Notes: generated by a model not told the origin, from the letters alone. Counted from the stretch's first letter, positions 53,880 to 63,951 are shown. The stretch is DNA of 64,000 bases from Candidatus Pseudoruminococcus merdavium (GCA_904419745.1 CAJFSS010000002.1:97759-161758); one strand, 5' to 3'. Translations and numbers: made by a program.

Positions 53880-54800
53880 ATGAACCTGTCCCATCTGAAA
53901 TATGTCCTGGAAGTGGGAAAAACCAATTCAATTACCAGGGCGGCGCACAATCTGTATATGGGCCAGCCAAACCTGAGCAAGGCCATTAAAGAACTGGAAA
54001 GTGAAATTGGAATTACTATTTTTAAACGGACGGCACAGGGGGTACAGCCTACCCGGAAGGGAAGAGAATTTTTGGAATATGCAAGTACGATTCTTTCCCA
54101 GGTCAATGAGTTGGAATCCATGTACAAGCGTCCGTATGCGTCAGAATCGGTGGAATTTGCCTTTTCTGTTCCCAGGGCCACCTATGTTTCCGTGACGGCG
54201 GCGGATTTTATTGCGGAGTACGCAGACAAGCCCCATGTTAACATCTACTTTAAAGAGACAAGTGCTATGGGGGCCATCAATGACGTCGCTTCAGGAGAAT
54301 CGGATTTTGGCATTGTCCGCTACCAGAGCATCTATGAGGAATATTTTCTGGGGAGTATCCAGGACAGGGGGCTTTCTCAGGAATTGGTCAGCGAATTTAC
54401 AACTGTTCTGCTGATGTCAAAGGATCACCCGCTTGCTTCTTATGAAAATGTATCGTTCCACATGCTCAGTGGATATCCGGAAATTGTACAAGGAGATTTT
54501 AAGGTGCCATCCGTCCCACTTTCCCAAATTCAGCGAGGAGCGAGCTTTCAATCCCATGCCAAACGGATTTATGTATATGACCGCGGCAGCCAGTATGATA
54601 TTTTGCAGCGAGTACCGGGATCCTTTATGTGGGTTTCTCCCATTCCTGAGGAATATTTACAGCAGCATGCGCTGGTTACAAAGAAATGCCAGCTTCCCAG
54701 CATGCTGCACAGGGACATTGTCATTTATCCCAAAAGGGAGCCGCTTTCTGAATACGGAAAACGCTTTGTCGAATTGCTGCGAAAGTCTACAGTCGAATAA
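53880..54800 (+). CDS. LysR-family transcriptional regulator
   Basis: 306 residues. Winged helix at the N-terminus (LSHLKYVLEVGKTNSITRAAHNLYMGQPNLSKAIKELESEIG, FKRTAQGVQPTRKGREFLEYA), then a substrate-binding domain from about residue 90. Located divergently from the Fe-ADH, so a regulatory link is likely but not shown. ATG 53880 follows GGAGG by 6 bases. The effector is unknown. Confidence 0.93.
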   Translation: MNLSHLKYVLEVGKTNSITRAAHNLYMGQPNLSKAIKELESEIGITIFKRTAQGVQPTRKGREFLEYASTILSQVNELESMYKRPYASESVEFAFSVPRATYVSVTAADFIAEYADKPHVNIYFKETSAMGAINDVASGESDFGIVRYQSIYEEYFLGSIQDRGLSQELVSEFTTVLLMSKDHPLASYENVSFHMLSGYPEIVQGDFKVPSVPLSQIQRGASFQSHAKRIYVYDRGSQYDILQRVPGSFMWVSPIPEEYLQQHALVTKKCQLPSMLHRDIVIYPKREPLSEYGKRFVELLRKSTVE

Positions 54801-55215
54801 AGAGTAAGAGAGGATATTACAAGGAACCTCCCAGGTATTCAGGGATTTGGATGTGAATGGGTTGTTGGCGCTTCTATTCCCATTTGATAGACATAGATGT
54901 GCCGCTTACGATTTCTCTGCATGTTCTGGAAAGGTTCCAATAAAGCAGCTGAATAGAAAATAACCAAGCCGCCGAATAAAATTCGGCGGCTTGGTTATTT
55001 TCGTAGACGATTCGACTCCGCTTGCGAATGAAGTAAATAGTACCTTATCATACGACTTTTCAGCATATGATGATAGGAACTTTCATACCAGCGGGCTGGA
55101 AATTATGTTATAATTAATTTGAGAGAAGATGTTGGTTTTGGCAGTTTCTAATGACGAATTTGTTATTAAAAGAGTGGGAGTCGTTCGTTTTATTAATGAA
55201 ATCAGGAGGGATGCT
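54801..55215 (+). other. Intergenic region between lysR and acetamidase
   Basis: Contains the strong terminator listed separately. AT-rich sequence with direct upstream sequence of the acetamidase; no further gene seen. An upstream in-frame extension of the amidase from 55129 is not used. Confidence 0.5.
54957..55001 (+). terminator. Terminator with 21-bp perfect arms
   Basis: Arms 54957-54977 and 54981-55001 are exact complements (core AACCAAGCCGCCGAAT), 3-base loop, symmetric A/T-runs. It lies about 155 bases past the lysR stop. Confidence 0.92.
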
Positions 55216-56100
55216 ATGTTTGAGGTGAAGGGGTACCAGGTTTATCAGATGGATGCAGCGAATCGTCCAGTAATCCGGGTTCCGGATAACACGGCGGTGG
55301 TTTTCCATACGCTCGACTGTTATGGCGGACAGATTACTGAGAATTCAGCTATGTTAGATACCTTGGATTGGAAACGTATCAACCCTGCGGCGGGGCCTGT
55401 CTATGTAGAAGGAGCGATGCCGGGGGACGTCCTAAAAATTTATGTTGAAAATATTGTAGTCGGCAAACAGGGAGTGATGGCTGCGATTCCGGGAAACGGC
55501 GTTTTAGGAAATCTGATACAAATTCCCAAAGTTCGTATAATGCCGGTAGAACATGGGAGAATCCGGTTTAATGACAATATTTCCATTCCCTGCGACCCCA
55601 TGATTGGGGTGATTGGTGTGGCGCCAAAGGAAGGGGCTATTCCCTGTGGTATCCCGGGAAGCCATGGAGGGAATATGGATAATGCCAAAATAAAAAAAGG
55701 CTCCATCCTATATCTTCCGGTGTTCCATAAAGGGGCTCTGCTCTCGATTGGAGATGTGCATGCCTCTATGGGCGATGGGGAGATTATGGTAACTGGAGTG
55801 GAAATTCCAGCCAGGGTAGCAGTCTATGTGGAGATCCTAAAAGACTGTTGCGTGGAAACCCCTATGCTGGAAGATGCTTCGCACCTTTATACAATTGCCT
55901 CTCATGAGGACTTGGAACAGGCGGTGATCCTGGCAACAAGGGCCATGAATCAAGTGATTCAGAGACAGCTTGGCCTGTCGCTGGAAGACGCCGGTATGCT
56001 GATGAGTGCAGCAGGGGATTTACAGTTTTGCCAGGTAGTCGACCCCAAGCAAACGGTTCGGTTTGCCATGTCAAAGACAATTCTTCCTTCTCTGTTTTAA
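55216..56100 (+). CDS. Acetamidase/formamidase family protein
   Basis: 294 residues. Family motifs: LDCYGGQITENSAML, NPAAGPVYVEGAMPGDVLKIYVENI, PCDPMIGVIGVAP, PGSHGGNMDNAKIKKGSILYLPVFHKGALLSIGDVHASMGDGE. Hydrolyses short-chain amides to acid and ammonia. ATG 55216 follows AGGAGGG by 5 bases, and the protein then has the usual length for this family's short form. Confidence 0.93.
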   Translation: MFEVKGYQVYQMDAANRPVIRVPDNTAVVFHTLDCYGGQITENSAMLDTLDWKRINPAAGPVYVEGAMPGDVLKIYVENIVVGKQGVMAAIPGNGVLGNLIQIPKVRIMPVEHGRIRFNDNISIPCDPMIGVIGVAPKEGAIPCGIPGSHGGNMDNAKIKKGSILYLPVFHKGALLSIGDVHASMGDGEIMVTGVEIPARVAVYVEILKDCCVETPMLEDASHLYTIASHEDLEQAVILATRAMNQVIQRQLGLSLEDAGMLMSAAGDLQFCQVVDPKQTVRFAMSKTILPSLF

Positions 56101-56111
56101 GGACGCCGTAC

Positions 56112-56170
56112 TTGACAACTATTACGAAGAATGATATATTTATTTTAACAATATATCATTTGTTGATATA
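56112..56170 (+). promoter_or_regulatory. PadR-gene promoter and candidate operator
   Basis: TTGACA (56112-56117), 17-base spacer, TATATT (56135-56140). Overlapping and just downstream are three half-sites: TGATATA (56132-56138), TATATCA (56152-56158), TGATATA (56164-56170), forming one inverted repeat with a 13-base and one with a 5-base spacer. The placement over the -10 box and start point suggests autorepression by the PadR protein encoded next. Confidence 0.8.
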
Positions 56171-56197
56171 AAAGGCGTTGTGAGAGGAGGTTTCCCC

Positions 56198-56521
56198 ATG
56201 GCGGAAGTGGAAAAACTGATTGCAAGCTATCTCCCGATGTCCGAACCAAGTTTTTTGGTGCTGTATAGTCTGCTTCATGAAAATCATGGATATGGAATTA
56301 TGCAGAATGCATCGCGTTTGACACAGGGAAGGGTCAATCTGGGCGCAGGGACTGTTTATACAATTCTATATAAGATGGAAAATGACGGGCTCATCCAGGT
56401 AACACGGGAAGTAGAGCGCAGGAAGTTGTATTGCATTACGCCGATTGGAAAAAAAGTCCTGTCGGCAGAAATGGAACGAATTATCCAGCTGTATGGCATT
56501 ATACAGCAAACGGAAGGGTAA
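56198..56521 (+). CDS. PadR-family transcriptional regulator
   Basis: 107 residues: winged helix (EPSFLVLYSLLHENHGYGIMQNASRLTQGRVNLGAGTVYTILYKMENDGLI, REVERRKLYCITPIGKKVL) with only a short C-terminal helix. PadR repressors often control transporter or membrane-stress genes. It is followed by nfeD and an SPFH gene, which it may regulate with itself. ATG 56198 follows GAGGAGG by 7 bases. Confidence 0.92.
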   Translation: MAEVEKLIASYLPMSEPSFLVLYSLLHENHGYGIMQNASRLTQGRVNLGAGTVYTILYKMENDGLIQVTREVERRKLYCITPIGKKVLSAEMERIIQLYGIIQQTEG

Positions 56522-56557
56522 CCTTGTATCAGAGCTAATGGAGGGAGGAAATAAACA

Positions 56558-57010
56558 ATGCCTGAATTTTTTAGTAATCAGTGGATGCCGTTTTTTTGGC
56601 TGATTTTAGCAATTGTGCTCGGCGTCGTGGAAGCGGCCAGTATTCAATTGGTAGCAATTTGGTTTGCTATCGGCGCAGTAGTCACTATTATCCCCGCCGT
56701 TATGGATGCATCCCTGTTTGTACAATTGATTGTATTTGTGGCGGCAAGTACGTTGCTGCTCATCTGTACCCGCCCGTTTGCTAAGAAATTCTTGAGTGTT
56801 AAAAAGACAAAGACCAATGCGGACAGCGTGATAGGCCAGGTGGGTGTAGTCATCCATCGGATTGACAACGCCGCGGGCACAGGCCGAGTATTTGTCGGCG
56901 GACTGGACTGGGCCGCACAATCGGAGGACGGAGAACCGATTGAGGAAAAGGAACAGGTGGTTGTCAATCGTATTGATGGGGTAAAAGTGATTGTGGAACG
57001 GTTAATATGA
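56558..57010 (+). CDS. NfeD-family membrane protein (short form)
   Basis: 150 residues: two to three membrane helices (about 12-75) and a C-terminal OB-fold domain (VIGQVGVVIHRIDNAAGTGRVFVGGLDWAAQSEDGEPIEEKEQVVVNRIDGVKV), the usual NfeD layout. NfeD proteins work with SPFH/flotillin-like proteins in membrane organisation; the SPFH gene is next. Confidence 0.92.
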   Translation: MPEFFSNQWMPFFWLILAIVLGVVEAASIQLVAIWFAIGAVVTIIPAVMDASLFVQLIVFVAASTLLLICTRPFAKKFLSVKKTKTNADSVIGQVGVVIHRIDNAAGTGRVFVGGLDWAAQSEDGEPIEEKEQVVVNRIDGVKVIVERLI

Positions 57011-57117
57011 TGAAATGTTGATTTTAGGTAAAGATTTTCATAAAATCCAGCGGAAGCGCTGTATTTTCATCTTTACTATGGTAAACTAAAGGAAATATAT
57101 TTAGGAGGGTATGTCTT

Positions 57118-58032
57118 ATGCCTACAGGGTTAACAGTCGGATTTATTGTAATTATCCTATTGATTGTCGTGCTCCTGATTATGCTGGTATCCAACATAAA
57201 AATTGTTCCGCAGGCGACTGTCTATGTTGTCGAGCGTCTGGGCGCCTATTATGCCACTTGGGAAACCGGACTCCATTTTAAAGTACCATTCATTGACCGT
57301 GTGGCAAAGAGGGTTTCCATGAAAGAGCAGGTTGTGGATTTTAAACCGCAGCCAGTTATTACAAGGGATAATGTTACCATGCAGATTGACACCGTAGTCT
57401 TTTACCAGGTTACCGATGCAAAGATGTTTACCTATGGTGTGGAACGCCCGCTTTCTGCCATTGAAAATCTCTCCGCCACTACGCTGAGAAACATCATTGG
57501 CGAGATGGAACTTGACAACACATTGACTTCCCGCGATGTTATCAATACCAAGATTACCACGATTTTGGATACTGCAACCGATAAGTGGGGAATCAAGGTC
57601 AATCGTGTGGAACTGAAAAACATCCTTCCTCCGCGTGAAATCCAGGATGCAATGGAAAAGCAGATGAAAGCGGAGCGCGAGCGGCGTGAGGCTATACTCC
57701 GTGCTGAAGGCGACAAGAGAAGTAAAATCCTGGTCGCAGAGGGTGAAAAAGAATCCGCCATCTTGAGAGCACAGGCAGTCAAAGCACAGAAAGTGATGGA
57801 AGCGGAAGGTGAAGCAGAGGCCATTATGATGGTGCAAAAGGCTTATGCAGACAGCTTGAAGCTGTTAAATGAAGCGGCTCCAACCGATAAGGTACTCCAG
57901 ATTAAAGGATTAGAAGCTTTTGCAAAGGCGGCGGATGGAAAAGCCACTAAAATTATTATCCCGAGCGAGATTCAGTCCCTTGCCGGACTTGCAACTTCCT
58001 TTAAAGAAGTTCTGACAGATCCGCAAAAATAG
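57118..58032 (+). CDS. SPFH/Band 7 membrane protein (stomatin/QmcA-like)
   Basis: 304 residues: N-terminal membrane helix (about 6-24), SPFH domain (IKIVPQATVYVVERLGAYYATWETGLHFKVPFIDRV...) and a coiled coil (MEKQMKAERERREAILRAEGDKRSKI). Scaffold of membrane microdomains, oligomeric; partner of NfeD. Confidence 0.93.
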   Translation: MPTGLTVGFIVIILLIVVLLIMLVSNIKIVPQATVYVVERLGAYYATWETGLHFKVPFIDRVAKRVSMKEQVVDFKPQPVITRDNVTMQIDTVVFYQVTDAKMFTYGVERPLSAIENLSATTLRNIIGEMELDNTLTSRDVINTKITTILDTATDKWGIKVNRVELKNILPPREIQDAMEKQMKAERERREAILRAEGDKRSKILVAEGEKESAILRAQAVKAQKVMEAEGEAEAIMMVQKAYADSLKLLNEAAPTDKVLQIKGLEAFAKAADGKATKIIIPSEIQSLAGLATSFKEVLTDPQK

Positions 58033-58050
58033 CAATTACCTATAAAAATA

Positions 58051-58084
58051 AAAACCGGTCCGGAACGTTTCTGGGCCGGTTTTT
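58051..58084 (+). terminator. Intrinsic terminator after the SPFH gene
   Basis: AAAACCGG-CC / GG-CCGGTTTTT stem and T-run. Confidence 0.85.
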
Positions 58085-58296
58085 ATTGTACACTAATAAA
58101 GGAATTCTATGGCCGAATCCTTTATTCATACAGATATTTTTATTGATACTCCTGTTTTCATTTTGGGATTGGAAAATAAGGAGAAAAATTGAAATTTCCA
58201 GTGCATATTTCTCCCTGTAAAAGCAACAATAACAGTACGGTTTTATAAATGATTGTCAAAAAGATAAAAATATGTATCATCGGAGGAGAGCCACGA

Positions 58297-58833
58297 ATGA
58301 AAGCAACTGGAATTGTAAGAAGAATTGATGACTTGGGACGTGTCGTTATCCCCAAAGAAATCCGCAGGACTATGAGAATCCGGGAAGGGGACCCGCTTGA
58401 AATTTATACAGATAACAACGGGGAAGTCATTTTTAAAAAGTATTCCCCTATTGAAGAACTTTCCACTTTTGCCTGTCAATATGCAGAAGTACTTGCAAAA
58501 TCCATGGGAATGCCAGTAATTATCACCGATCGCGACCATGTTGTGGCTGCAAACGGAATCCCTAAGCGGGAGGTGCTTGAACGCCGGGTATCCGGGGAGC
58601 TAGAGGAGATTATGGAACAGCGCCGCAGCTATCAGCATTCTGGAAAAGAGGCGTTTAAGCCAGTGGAGGGGATTAGCCGAAGCGCTGCGGTCATCTATCC
58701 CATTCTATCTTCCGGAGATGTCACCGGATCGGTCATTTTGCTGGAAGGAGATGGCGGGCGCCAGGCCTCCGAAACAGAAAACAAAGCGATCCAGATTGCA
58801 GCGGACTTCCTTGGAAAGCAAATGGAAAGCTGA
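58297..58833 (+). CDS. spoVT: Stage V sporulation protein T
   Basis: 178 residues: AbrB-like swapped-hairpin DNA-binding domain (KATGIVRRIDDLGRVVIPKEIRRTMRIREGDPLEIY) and a C-terminal GAF-like domain (SKREVLERRVSGELEEIM region to SVILLEGD). Forespore regulator under sigma-G in B. subtilis. ATG 58297 follows GGAGGAG by 8 bases. Confidence 0.95.
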   Translation: MKATGIVRRIDDLGRVVIPKEIRRTMRIREGDPLEIYTDNNGEVIFKKYSPIEELSTFACQYAEVLAKSMGMPVIITDRDHVVAANGIPKREVLERRVSGELEEIMEQRRSYQHSGKEAFKPVEGISRSAAVIYPILSSGDVTGSVILLEGDGGRQASETENKAIQIAADFLGKQMES

Positions 58834-58889
58834 AAACCACAAAAACAGGAAAAAAGCTTTAAAAATGCCTGGATTTACAGGCAAAGGAC

Positions 58890-58918
58890 TTGATTTTCAA
58901 AGAAACTTATGATAAAAT
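58890..58918 (+). promoter_or_regulatory. Promoter of the rimP-nusA-infB operon
   Basis: TTGATT (58890-58895), 17-base spacer, TAAAAT (58913-58918). Confidence 0.65.
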
Positions 58919-58942
58919 ATGCCAGTAAACAAGGTGACGAGT

Positions 58943-58968
58943 GAAAGAGTGGGGTTTCCCACTCTTTC
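58943..58968 (+). promoter_or_regulatory. Leader hairpin before rimP
   Basis: GAAAGAGTGGG / CCCACTCTTTC, perfect 11-bp stem, 4-base loop, followed by GTTTATG. Sits about 10 bases before the rimP ribosome binding site, so it may attenuate the operon, for example with NusA or ribosome feedback (inference). Confidence 0.6.
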
Positions 58969-58989
58969 GTTTATGTTGGAGTGATTTTT

Positions 58990-59511
58990 TTGGCAAAGAG
59001 CAGTCATGGAATGAATACGGTGTTGGCCGTAACAGAAATTGTCAAGCCAATTGTGGAGGGGTTGGGCCTCTCCCTTTGGGATGTCCGCTTTGAAAAAGAA
59101 GGCAGTTCCTGGTATTTACGAATTTTTATTGACCGGGACGATGCTCCGGTCGATGTGCTTGACTGTGAAAAGGTCAGCCGGGCAGTCGATGAGCCGCTTG
59201 ATAAAGCGGATCCCATTAGCCAGAGCTATTACCTGGAAGTTTCCTCTCCGGGAATCGAGCGGGAACTGACCCGGAAGGAGCATTTTGAGCAGTTTTTGGG
59301 AGCGCCGGTTACACTCAAGCTCATACGGCCCGTGAATGGACAAAGGGAATTTGTTGGCGAACTGCTCTCCTATGAAGAGGGGGCTGTTACCATTAAGGTG
59401 GATGAACAAACCCAGATGACTGCTCAAAAGGGCGAAATCGCCTCGGTAAAATTGTGTGATTTTTTTGAACAGGATTATGACGACACCGACATGGGAGGAC
59501 AAGGAGAATGA
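58990..59511 (+). CDS. rimP: Ribosome maturation factor RimP
   Basis: About 173 residues: EIVKPIVEGLGLSLWDVRFEKEGSSWYLRIFID and YYLEVSSPGIERELTRKEHF are the RimP signature. Needed for 30S assembly. TTG 58990 is preferred with GGAG 8 bases upstream; an in-frame GTG at 58981 overlaps that GGAG. Overlaps nusA by 4 bases. Confidence 0.94.
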   Translation: MAKSSHGMNTVLAVTEIVKPIVEGLGLSLWDVRFEKEGSSWYLRIFIDRDDAPVDVLDCEKVSRAVDEPLDKADPISQSYYLEVSSPGIERELTRKEHFEQFLGAPVTLKLIRPVNGQREFVGELLSYEEGAVTIKVDEQTQMTAQKGEIASVKLCDFFEQDYDDTDMGGQGE

Positions 59512-60638
59512 ACACCGAATTTTTTGAAGCGCTGACAATGCTTGAAAAGGAAAAGGGGATTCCGGCGGATTACCTTTTGGAGAAAATCAAAAATGCCATT
59601 ACCATTGCCGTCAAGCGGGACTATGAAGGCGCAGAAGAAGTCCGAGTGGATATCGAACCGGATAAGGAGATTTTTGAGGTTGCTGTGGGCAAAGAGGCGG
59701 TGGAAGAGGTTTTCGATCCGAAAATTGAAATCCTGCTGGAAGACGCAAGAAAAATTGACCCGCAGGCAGAACTGGAATCCATTGTCTTTGTCCCCCTGCA
59801 GACAAAAGAATTTGGCAGGATTGCCGCACAAACGGCAAAACACGTGATTCGGCAGGGAATCCGCGAAGCGGAACGCGGCCAGGCATTCCAAAAATTCCAA
59901 AAACACGATCAGGAGATTGTCTCCGCCCGTGTGATGAAACTTGACCCGAGAAGGGGCGGCATCACAGTGGAAATTGATGGCTCCGAAGCATACCTGCTCA
60001 AATCTGAACAGGTTCCCGGTGAAATTTATAAAGAGGGAGATATCATCAAAGTTTATGTGGTTGGCGTCAGCGAAACGGATCGCGGCCCGCGTATTATGAT
60101 TTCCCGTACCCATCCGGGCCTTGTTAAACGCCTGTTTGAAAATGAGGTTCCGGAAATCTATGACGGACTGATTGAAGTGAAATCCATATCTCGTGAAGCT
60201 GGTTCCAGAACAAAAATTGCAGTTTGGAGCAAAGATGAAAATGTTGATGCGGTGGGCGCCTGCATTGGACCGAAGGGAATCCGTGTGGCGAAGATTGTCG
60301 AGGAGCTCGGCGGGGAAAAAATTGACGTTGTCAAATATTCAGAGGAACCGGAGCAGTTTATTGCCGCGGCTCTCTCCCCAGCAGATGTACTGGAAGTTAC
60401 TATTTTGGATGAGGAAGCCCATTCCTGCCGCGTGATCGTTCCGGATACCCAGCTGTCGCTTGCCATTGGCAACAAGGGGCAGAATGCCCGTCTTGCCGCC
60501 CGGTTGACTGGGTATAAGATTGATATCAAGTCCGAATCCGATCCAATTGATGAGGAAACGGAAGCGCCTGTGGCAGAGGAAAACACAGTGCAGGAAGACA
60601 ACGGGGAAACGTCTCCCTCTGTCTCGCCTATTGAATGA
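59508..60638 (+). CDS. nusA: Transcription termination/antitermination factor NusA
   Basis: 376 residues: NusA N-terminal domain, S1 domain, and two KH domains (KIAVWSKDENVDAVGACIGPKGIRVAKIVEELGGEKIDVV; LSLAIGNKGQNARLAARLTGYKIDI), no C-terminal acidic repeats, as usual in Firmicutes. Confidence 0.97.
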   Translation: MNTEFFEALTMLEKEKGIPADYLLEKIKNAITIAVKRDYEGAEEVRVDIEPDKEIFEVAVGKEAVEEVFDPKIEILLEDARKIDPQAELESIVFVPLQTKEFGRIAAQTAKHVIRQGIREAERGQAFQKFQKHDQEIVSARVMKLDPRRGGITVEIDGSEAYLLKSEQVPGEIYKEGDIIKVYVVGVSETDRGPRIMISRTHPGLVKRLFENEVPEIYDGLIEVKSISREAGSRTKIAVWSKDENVDAVGACIGPKGIRVAKIVEELGGEKIDVVKYSEEPEQFIAAALSPADVLEVTILDEEAHSCRVIVPDTQLSLAIGNKGQNARLAARLTGYKIDIKSESDPIDEETEAPVAEENTVQEDNGETSPSVSPIE

Positions 60639-60764
60639 TTTTATGGTACAATAGGAACCATACCAGTGAATAGAAAAACGCTCCAGAAACAGTTGGGGCA
60701 TGAAACGGGGGATCCTTGCCAGTAGCGAGGCTCCCTGAATGGCGATAGGAAATGGAGTGGTTTG

Positions 60765-61034
60765 ATGCAGAAAAAGCGAATTCCAATGAGGATGTGTACC
60801 GGCTGCGGGGAACAGCATCCGAAGCGGGAGCTTATCCGTGTAGTCAAGAGCCCGGAAGGGGAAATTTCATTGGACCTGACGGGACGCAAGCCCGGCAGGG
60901 GCGCTTATCTCTGCAAGAACATAGAATGCTTTCAGAAGGCGCGTAAAGCAAAGCGTTTTGAAAGGACTTTTTCGACGGCTATCAGTGATGAGATTTACGA
61001 CAGACTGGAGGAGGAGCTCAAAAAGGATGGATAA
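60765..61034 (+). CDS. ylxR: YlxR/RnpM nucleic-acid-binding protein
   Basis: 89 residues. RMCTGCGEQHPKRELIRVV and GRKPGRGAYLCKN are the YlxR (DUF448) motifs; reported to bind RNase P RNA (RnpM) and act as a regulator. Start ATG 60765 with GGAG about 7 bases upstream. Confidence 0.92.
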   Translation: MQKKRIPMRMCTGCGEQHPKRELIRVVKSPEGEISLDLTGRKPGRGAYLCKNIECFQKARKAKRFERTFSTAISDEIYDRLEEELKKDG

Positions 61035-61365
61035 GCTTTTGTCTTCCATTTCTCTGAGCAAACGGGCGGGGAAGCTCCTGCTTGGATTTGACGTCGTAAA
61101 AGGGGCTGTGTTGGAGGAAAAGGCCGCGCTTGTGCTGTTTGCATCCGACCTGTCTGACAAGACGCGCCGCTCGATGGAGAGAATTTGCGAAGAATGGAAC
61201 GTACCGGCAGCCGCCCTGCCCTTTACTCTGGATGAAATCTGGATGGAAGTGGGAAAGCGGGCAGGCATACTCGCAATCAGTGATAGGGGGCTTGCAAAGT
61301 TGGTTTGCAGTAATCTTGCCCCCGCGCCAGACAAGGAGGAATGCTTATATGATGGTGAAATATAG
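61027..61365 (+). CDS. ylxQ: L7Ae-family ribosome-associated protein YlxQ
   Basis: 112 residues: [40 protein letters not shown] is the L7Ae/L30e kink-turn RNA-binding start. Normal neighbour between ylxR and infB. Overlaps ylxR by 8 bases and runs 17 bases into infB. Confidence 0.9.
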   Translation: MDKLLSSISLSKRAGKLLLGFDVVKGAVLEEKAALVLFASDLSDKTRRSMERICEEWNVPAAALPFTLDEIWMEVGKRAGILAISDRGLAKLVCSNLAPAPDKEECLYDGEI

Positions 61366-63805
61366 AGTCCATGAGGTTGCAAAAGACCTGGGGGTACCAA
61401 GCAAAGATGTCATTGATCTGCTTGCAAAGCATTTTAAAGACCCGAAAAAACATATGACCGCCCTGACAGAAGAAGAGCTTAACGTGGTATTTGAACATTT
61501 TACCAAAAAATCTCAGGTGAAAAATTTTGATGAATATTTTGCTTCCGGCGCAAAGCGCGAGGAAACTCCAAAAGCAGAAGAGCTGGAAGAGAAAAAAGAG
61601 AGTGCCCAGACAAAACCTGCCGCCAAACAGCAGGGACGTCCTCAGCAGAACCGTCCTCAAAACGGCGGTACGCGCAAACAGGGCCAGCACCAGGCAAAAG
61701 GGCAGCAGAGCCAGGGACAAAACAACAGACAGGAATCTCGTTCTGCTCAACAGCAAAACCGCTCACAGAATGGTGCAAAACAGCAGGGAAATGTATCTCA
61801 ACAGCCGGTGACCACCAGCACTGCTTCCGGAAAAACACTGCGCCATGTGGATACGCGGACTTCCAATGTTAACCTTGACAAGTACAACGAACACTATGAG
61901 GAAATTGCGCCGAATACTCCGGTGACAAAGAATACTCAGAAAAAGCAGAAACTCAACCAGCGTAGCGCCCAGCGTGGAAAGCCGCAGTATGCAAAACGGG
62001 AAAGCGAAGCGGAAAAACTCCGCCGTCTGGCTCTGGAAAAGGCAAAGCAGAAACCACTGAAGGTAATTCTTCCAGAAGAACTGCTTGTAGGCGAGCTTGC
62101 CTCCAAGCTGAAAGTCCCGGCAACCCAGGTCATCAAAAAGCTGATGACTCTTGGCGTAATGGCGGCGGTCAATCAGACCATTGACTTTGATACTGCTTCC
62201 CTGATTGCTGAAGAATTTGGTGCAAAGGTAGAAAAAGAAGTTATTGTCACTATTGAGGACCGCCTGATTGACGACAGTGAGGATGAAGACGTCAACCTTA
62301 AAGAACGCAGCCCGGTTGTGGTCGTTATGGGCCATGTCGACCACGGAAAAACTTCCCTGCTGGATGCCATCCGTCATGCCAATGTTACCGCAGGCGAGGC
62401 CGGTGGGATTACCCAGCATATTGGTGCTTACCGCGTCATGGTTAATGGCAAACCTATCACTTTCCTGGATACTCCAGGACATGAGGCGTTCACCTCCATG
62501 CGTGCACGCGGCGCACAGGTAACGGATATTGCAATCCTGGTGGTGGCAGCGGACGACGGTATCATGCCGCAGACCGTTGAAGCTATCAACCACGCCAAAG
62601 CAGCCGGTGTTTCTATTATCGTGGCCATCAACAAGATGGATAAACCGGAAGCCAATCCGGACAGAGTTATGCAGGAGTTGACTGAATACGAACTGGTTCC
62701 GGAGGAATGGGGCGGCGACATTATCTGCGTGCCGATTTCTGCAAAGACCCACCAGAACATTGATACCTTGCTGGAGATGGTTCAGCTGGTTGCCGATATG
62801 AAAGAGCTCAAGGCAAACCCAGATCGACTGGCAAAGGGAACGGTTATCGAGGCAAGGCTGGATAAAGGCCGCGGTCCGGTTGCAACCGTCCTTGTCCAAA
62901 ACGGAACGCTGCATCAGGGCGATACCATTATTGCCGGCACTTCGGTTGGCCGCGTCCGTGTAATGCTCGATGACCAGGGGAAAAAGGTCAAAGAGGCCGG
63001 TCCCTCCGTCCCGGTGGAAATTACCGGATTGGATGAGGCGCCGAGCGCAGGCGATACCTTCAACGCGGTTGAGGACGAACGCCTTGCAAGAGAGCTTGTG
63101 GAAAAGAGAAAGCACGACGCCAAGGAAGAGCAGTTCAAGTCCTATCAAAAGGTGACTCTGGAGAACCTCTTCTCCCAGATTGAGGAAGGTGAAGTCAAGG
63201 AACTTTCCGTCATTGTCAAAGCAGATGTTCAGGGCTCTGTTGAGGCTGTCAAGCAATCTTTGGAAAAACTCTCCAATGATGAAGTCCGTGTACGCGTAAT
63301 CCACGGCGCAGTCGGTGCGGTCAACGAATCTGATGTCATGTTGGCGAATGCTTCAAACGCCATTATTGTCGGCTTTAATGTCCGCCCAGATCCGACTGCA
63401 CGCGATCAGGCAGAACATGATGGAGTGGATATTCATCTCTATCGGGTTATCTATGATGCCATTGATGATATTAAGTCCGCCATGAAGGGAATGCTGGCCC
63501 CAAAAATCCGCGAAGTGGAGCTTGGACGACTGGAAGTCCGCCAGGTTTACAAAATTTCCAATGTCGGTGCGGTGGCAGGCTGTTATGTCCAGTCTGGAAA
63601 GATTACCAGAGGATCCAAGATCCGGATCGTCCGCGACGGGATTATTGTTGGCGACGATGAACTCGACTCCCTCAAGAGATTTAAAGACGACGTCCGCGAG
63701 GTAGCCCAGGGCTATGAGTGTGGAATTAGCCTTCAGAAGTTTAACGATATCAAAGAAGGCGATATCTTTGAAGCGTATATTCTGGAGGAATATCAGGAAG
63801 ACTAA
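61349..63805 (+). CDS. infB: Translation initiation factor IF-2
   Basis: 818 residues. IF2-N domain at the start ([23 protein letters not shown]), a long Gln/Lys-rich linker (about 75-270), a second IF2-N copy ([25 protein letters not shown]), GTPase domain with [30 protein letters not shown] and NKMDKPEAN, then domains II-IV. ATG 61349 follows AAGGAGGA by 8 bases. Confidence 0.97.
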   Translation: MMVKYRVHEVAKDLGVPSKDVIDLLAKHFKDPKKHMTALTEEELNVVFEHFTKKSQVKNFDEYFASGAKREETPKAEELEEKKESAQTKPAAKQQGRPQQNRPQNGGTRKQGQHQAKGQQSQGQNNRQESRSAQQQNRSQNGAKQQGNVSQQPVTTSTASGKTLRHVDTRTSNVNLDKYNEHYEEIAPNTPVTKNTQKKQKLNQRSAQRGKPQYAKRESEAEKLRRLALEKAKQKPLKVILPEELLVGELASKLKVPATQVIKKLMTLGVMAAVNQTIDFDTASLIAEEFGAKVEKEVIVTIEDRLIDDSEDEDVNLKERSPVVVVMGHVDHGKTSLLDAIRHANVTAGEAGGITQHIGAYRVMVNGKPITFLDTPGHEAFTSMRARGAQVTDIAILVVAADDGIMPQTVEAINHAKAAGVSIIVAINKMDKPEANPDRVMQELTEYELVPEEWGGDIICVPISAKTHQNIDTLLEMVQLVADMKELKANPDRLAKGTVIEARLDKGRGPVATVLVQNGTLHQGDTIIAGTSVGRVRVMLDDQGKKVKEAGPSVPVEITGLDEAPSAGDTFNAVEDERLARELVEKRKHDAKEEQFKSYQKVTLENLFSQIEEGEVKELSVIVKADVQGSVEAVKQSLEKLSNDEVRVRVIHGAVGAVNESDVMLANASNAIIVGFNVRPDPTARDQAEHDGVDIHLYRVIYDAIDDIKSAMKGMLAPKIREVELGRLEVRQVYKISNVGAVAGCYVQSGKITRGSKIRIVRDGIIVGDDELDSLKRFKDDVREVAQGYECGISLQKFNDIKEGDIFEAYILEEYQED

Positions 63806-63815
63806 ACACAGGATA

Positions 63816-63838
63816 CCGGCAGGCATATGCCGGGTTTT
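63816..63838 (+). terminator. Intrinsic terminator after infB
   Basis: CCGGCA / TGCCGG, 6-base loop, GTTTT. A second larger hairpin with GGACGAA/TTCGTCC arms follows at 63841-63886, before TTATC. Confidence 0.75.
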
Positions 63839-63922
63839 AGGGACGAATCCGCCCGCGCCGGAGTTTTCCGCGCGACGGGTTCGTCCTTATCATTTTTCAG
63901 AAGGCTCTGTCACAACAAATGG

Positions 63923-63951
63923 TTGATTTTTGACGAGAAATAGCGTATAAT
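63923..63951 (+). promoter_or_regulatory. Promoter of the next operon
   Basis: TTGATT (63923-63928), 17-base spacer, TATAAT (63946-63951), about 40 bases before the start codon at 63991. Confidence 0.7.

Noticed and set aside
61763..63304. 513-codon minus-strand frame opposite infB
   Set aside because: Antisense to IF-2 motifs, which are unmistakable on the plus strand.
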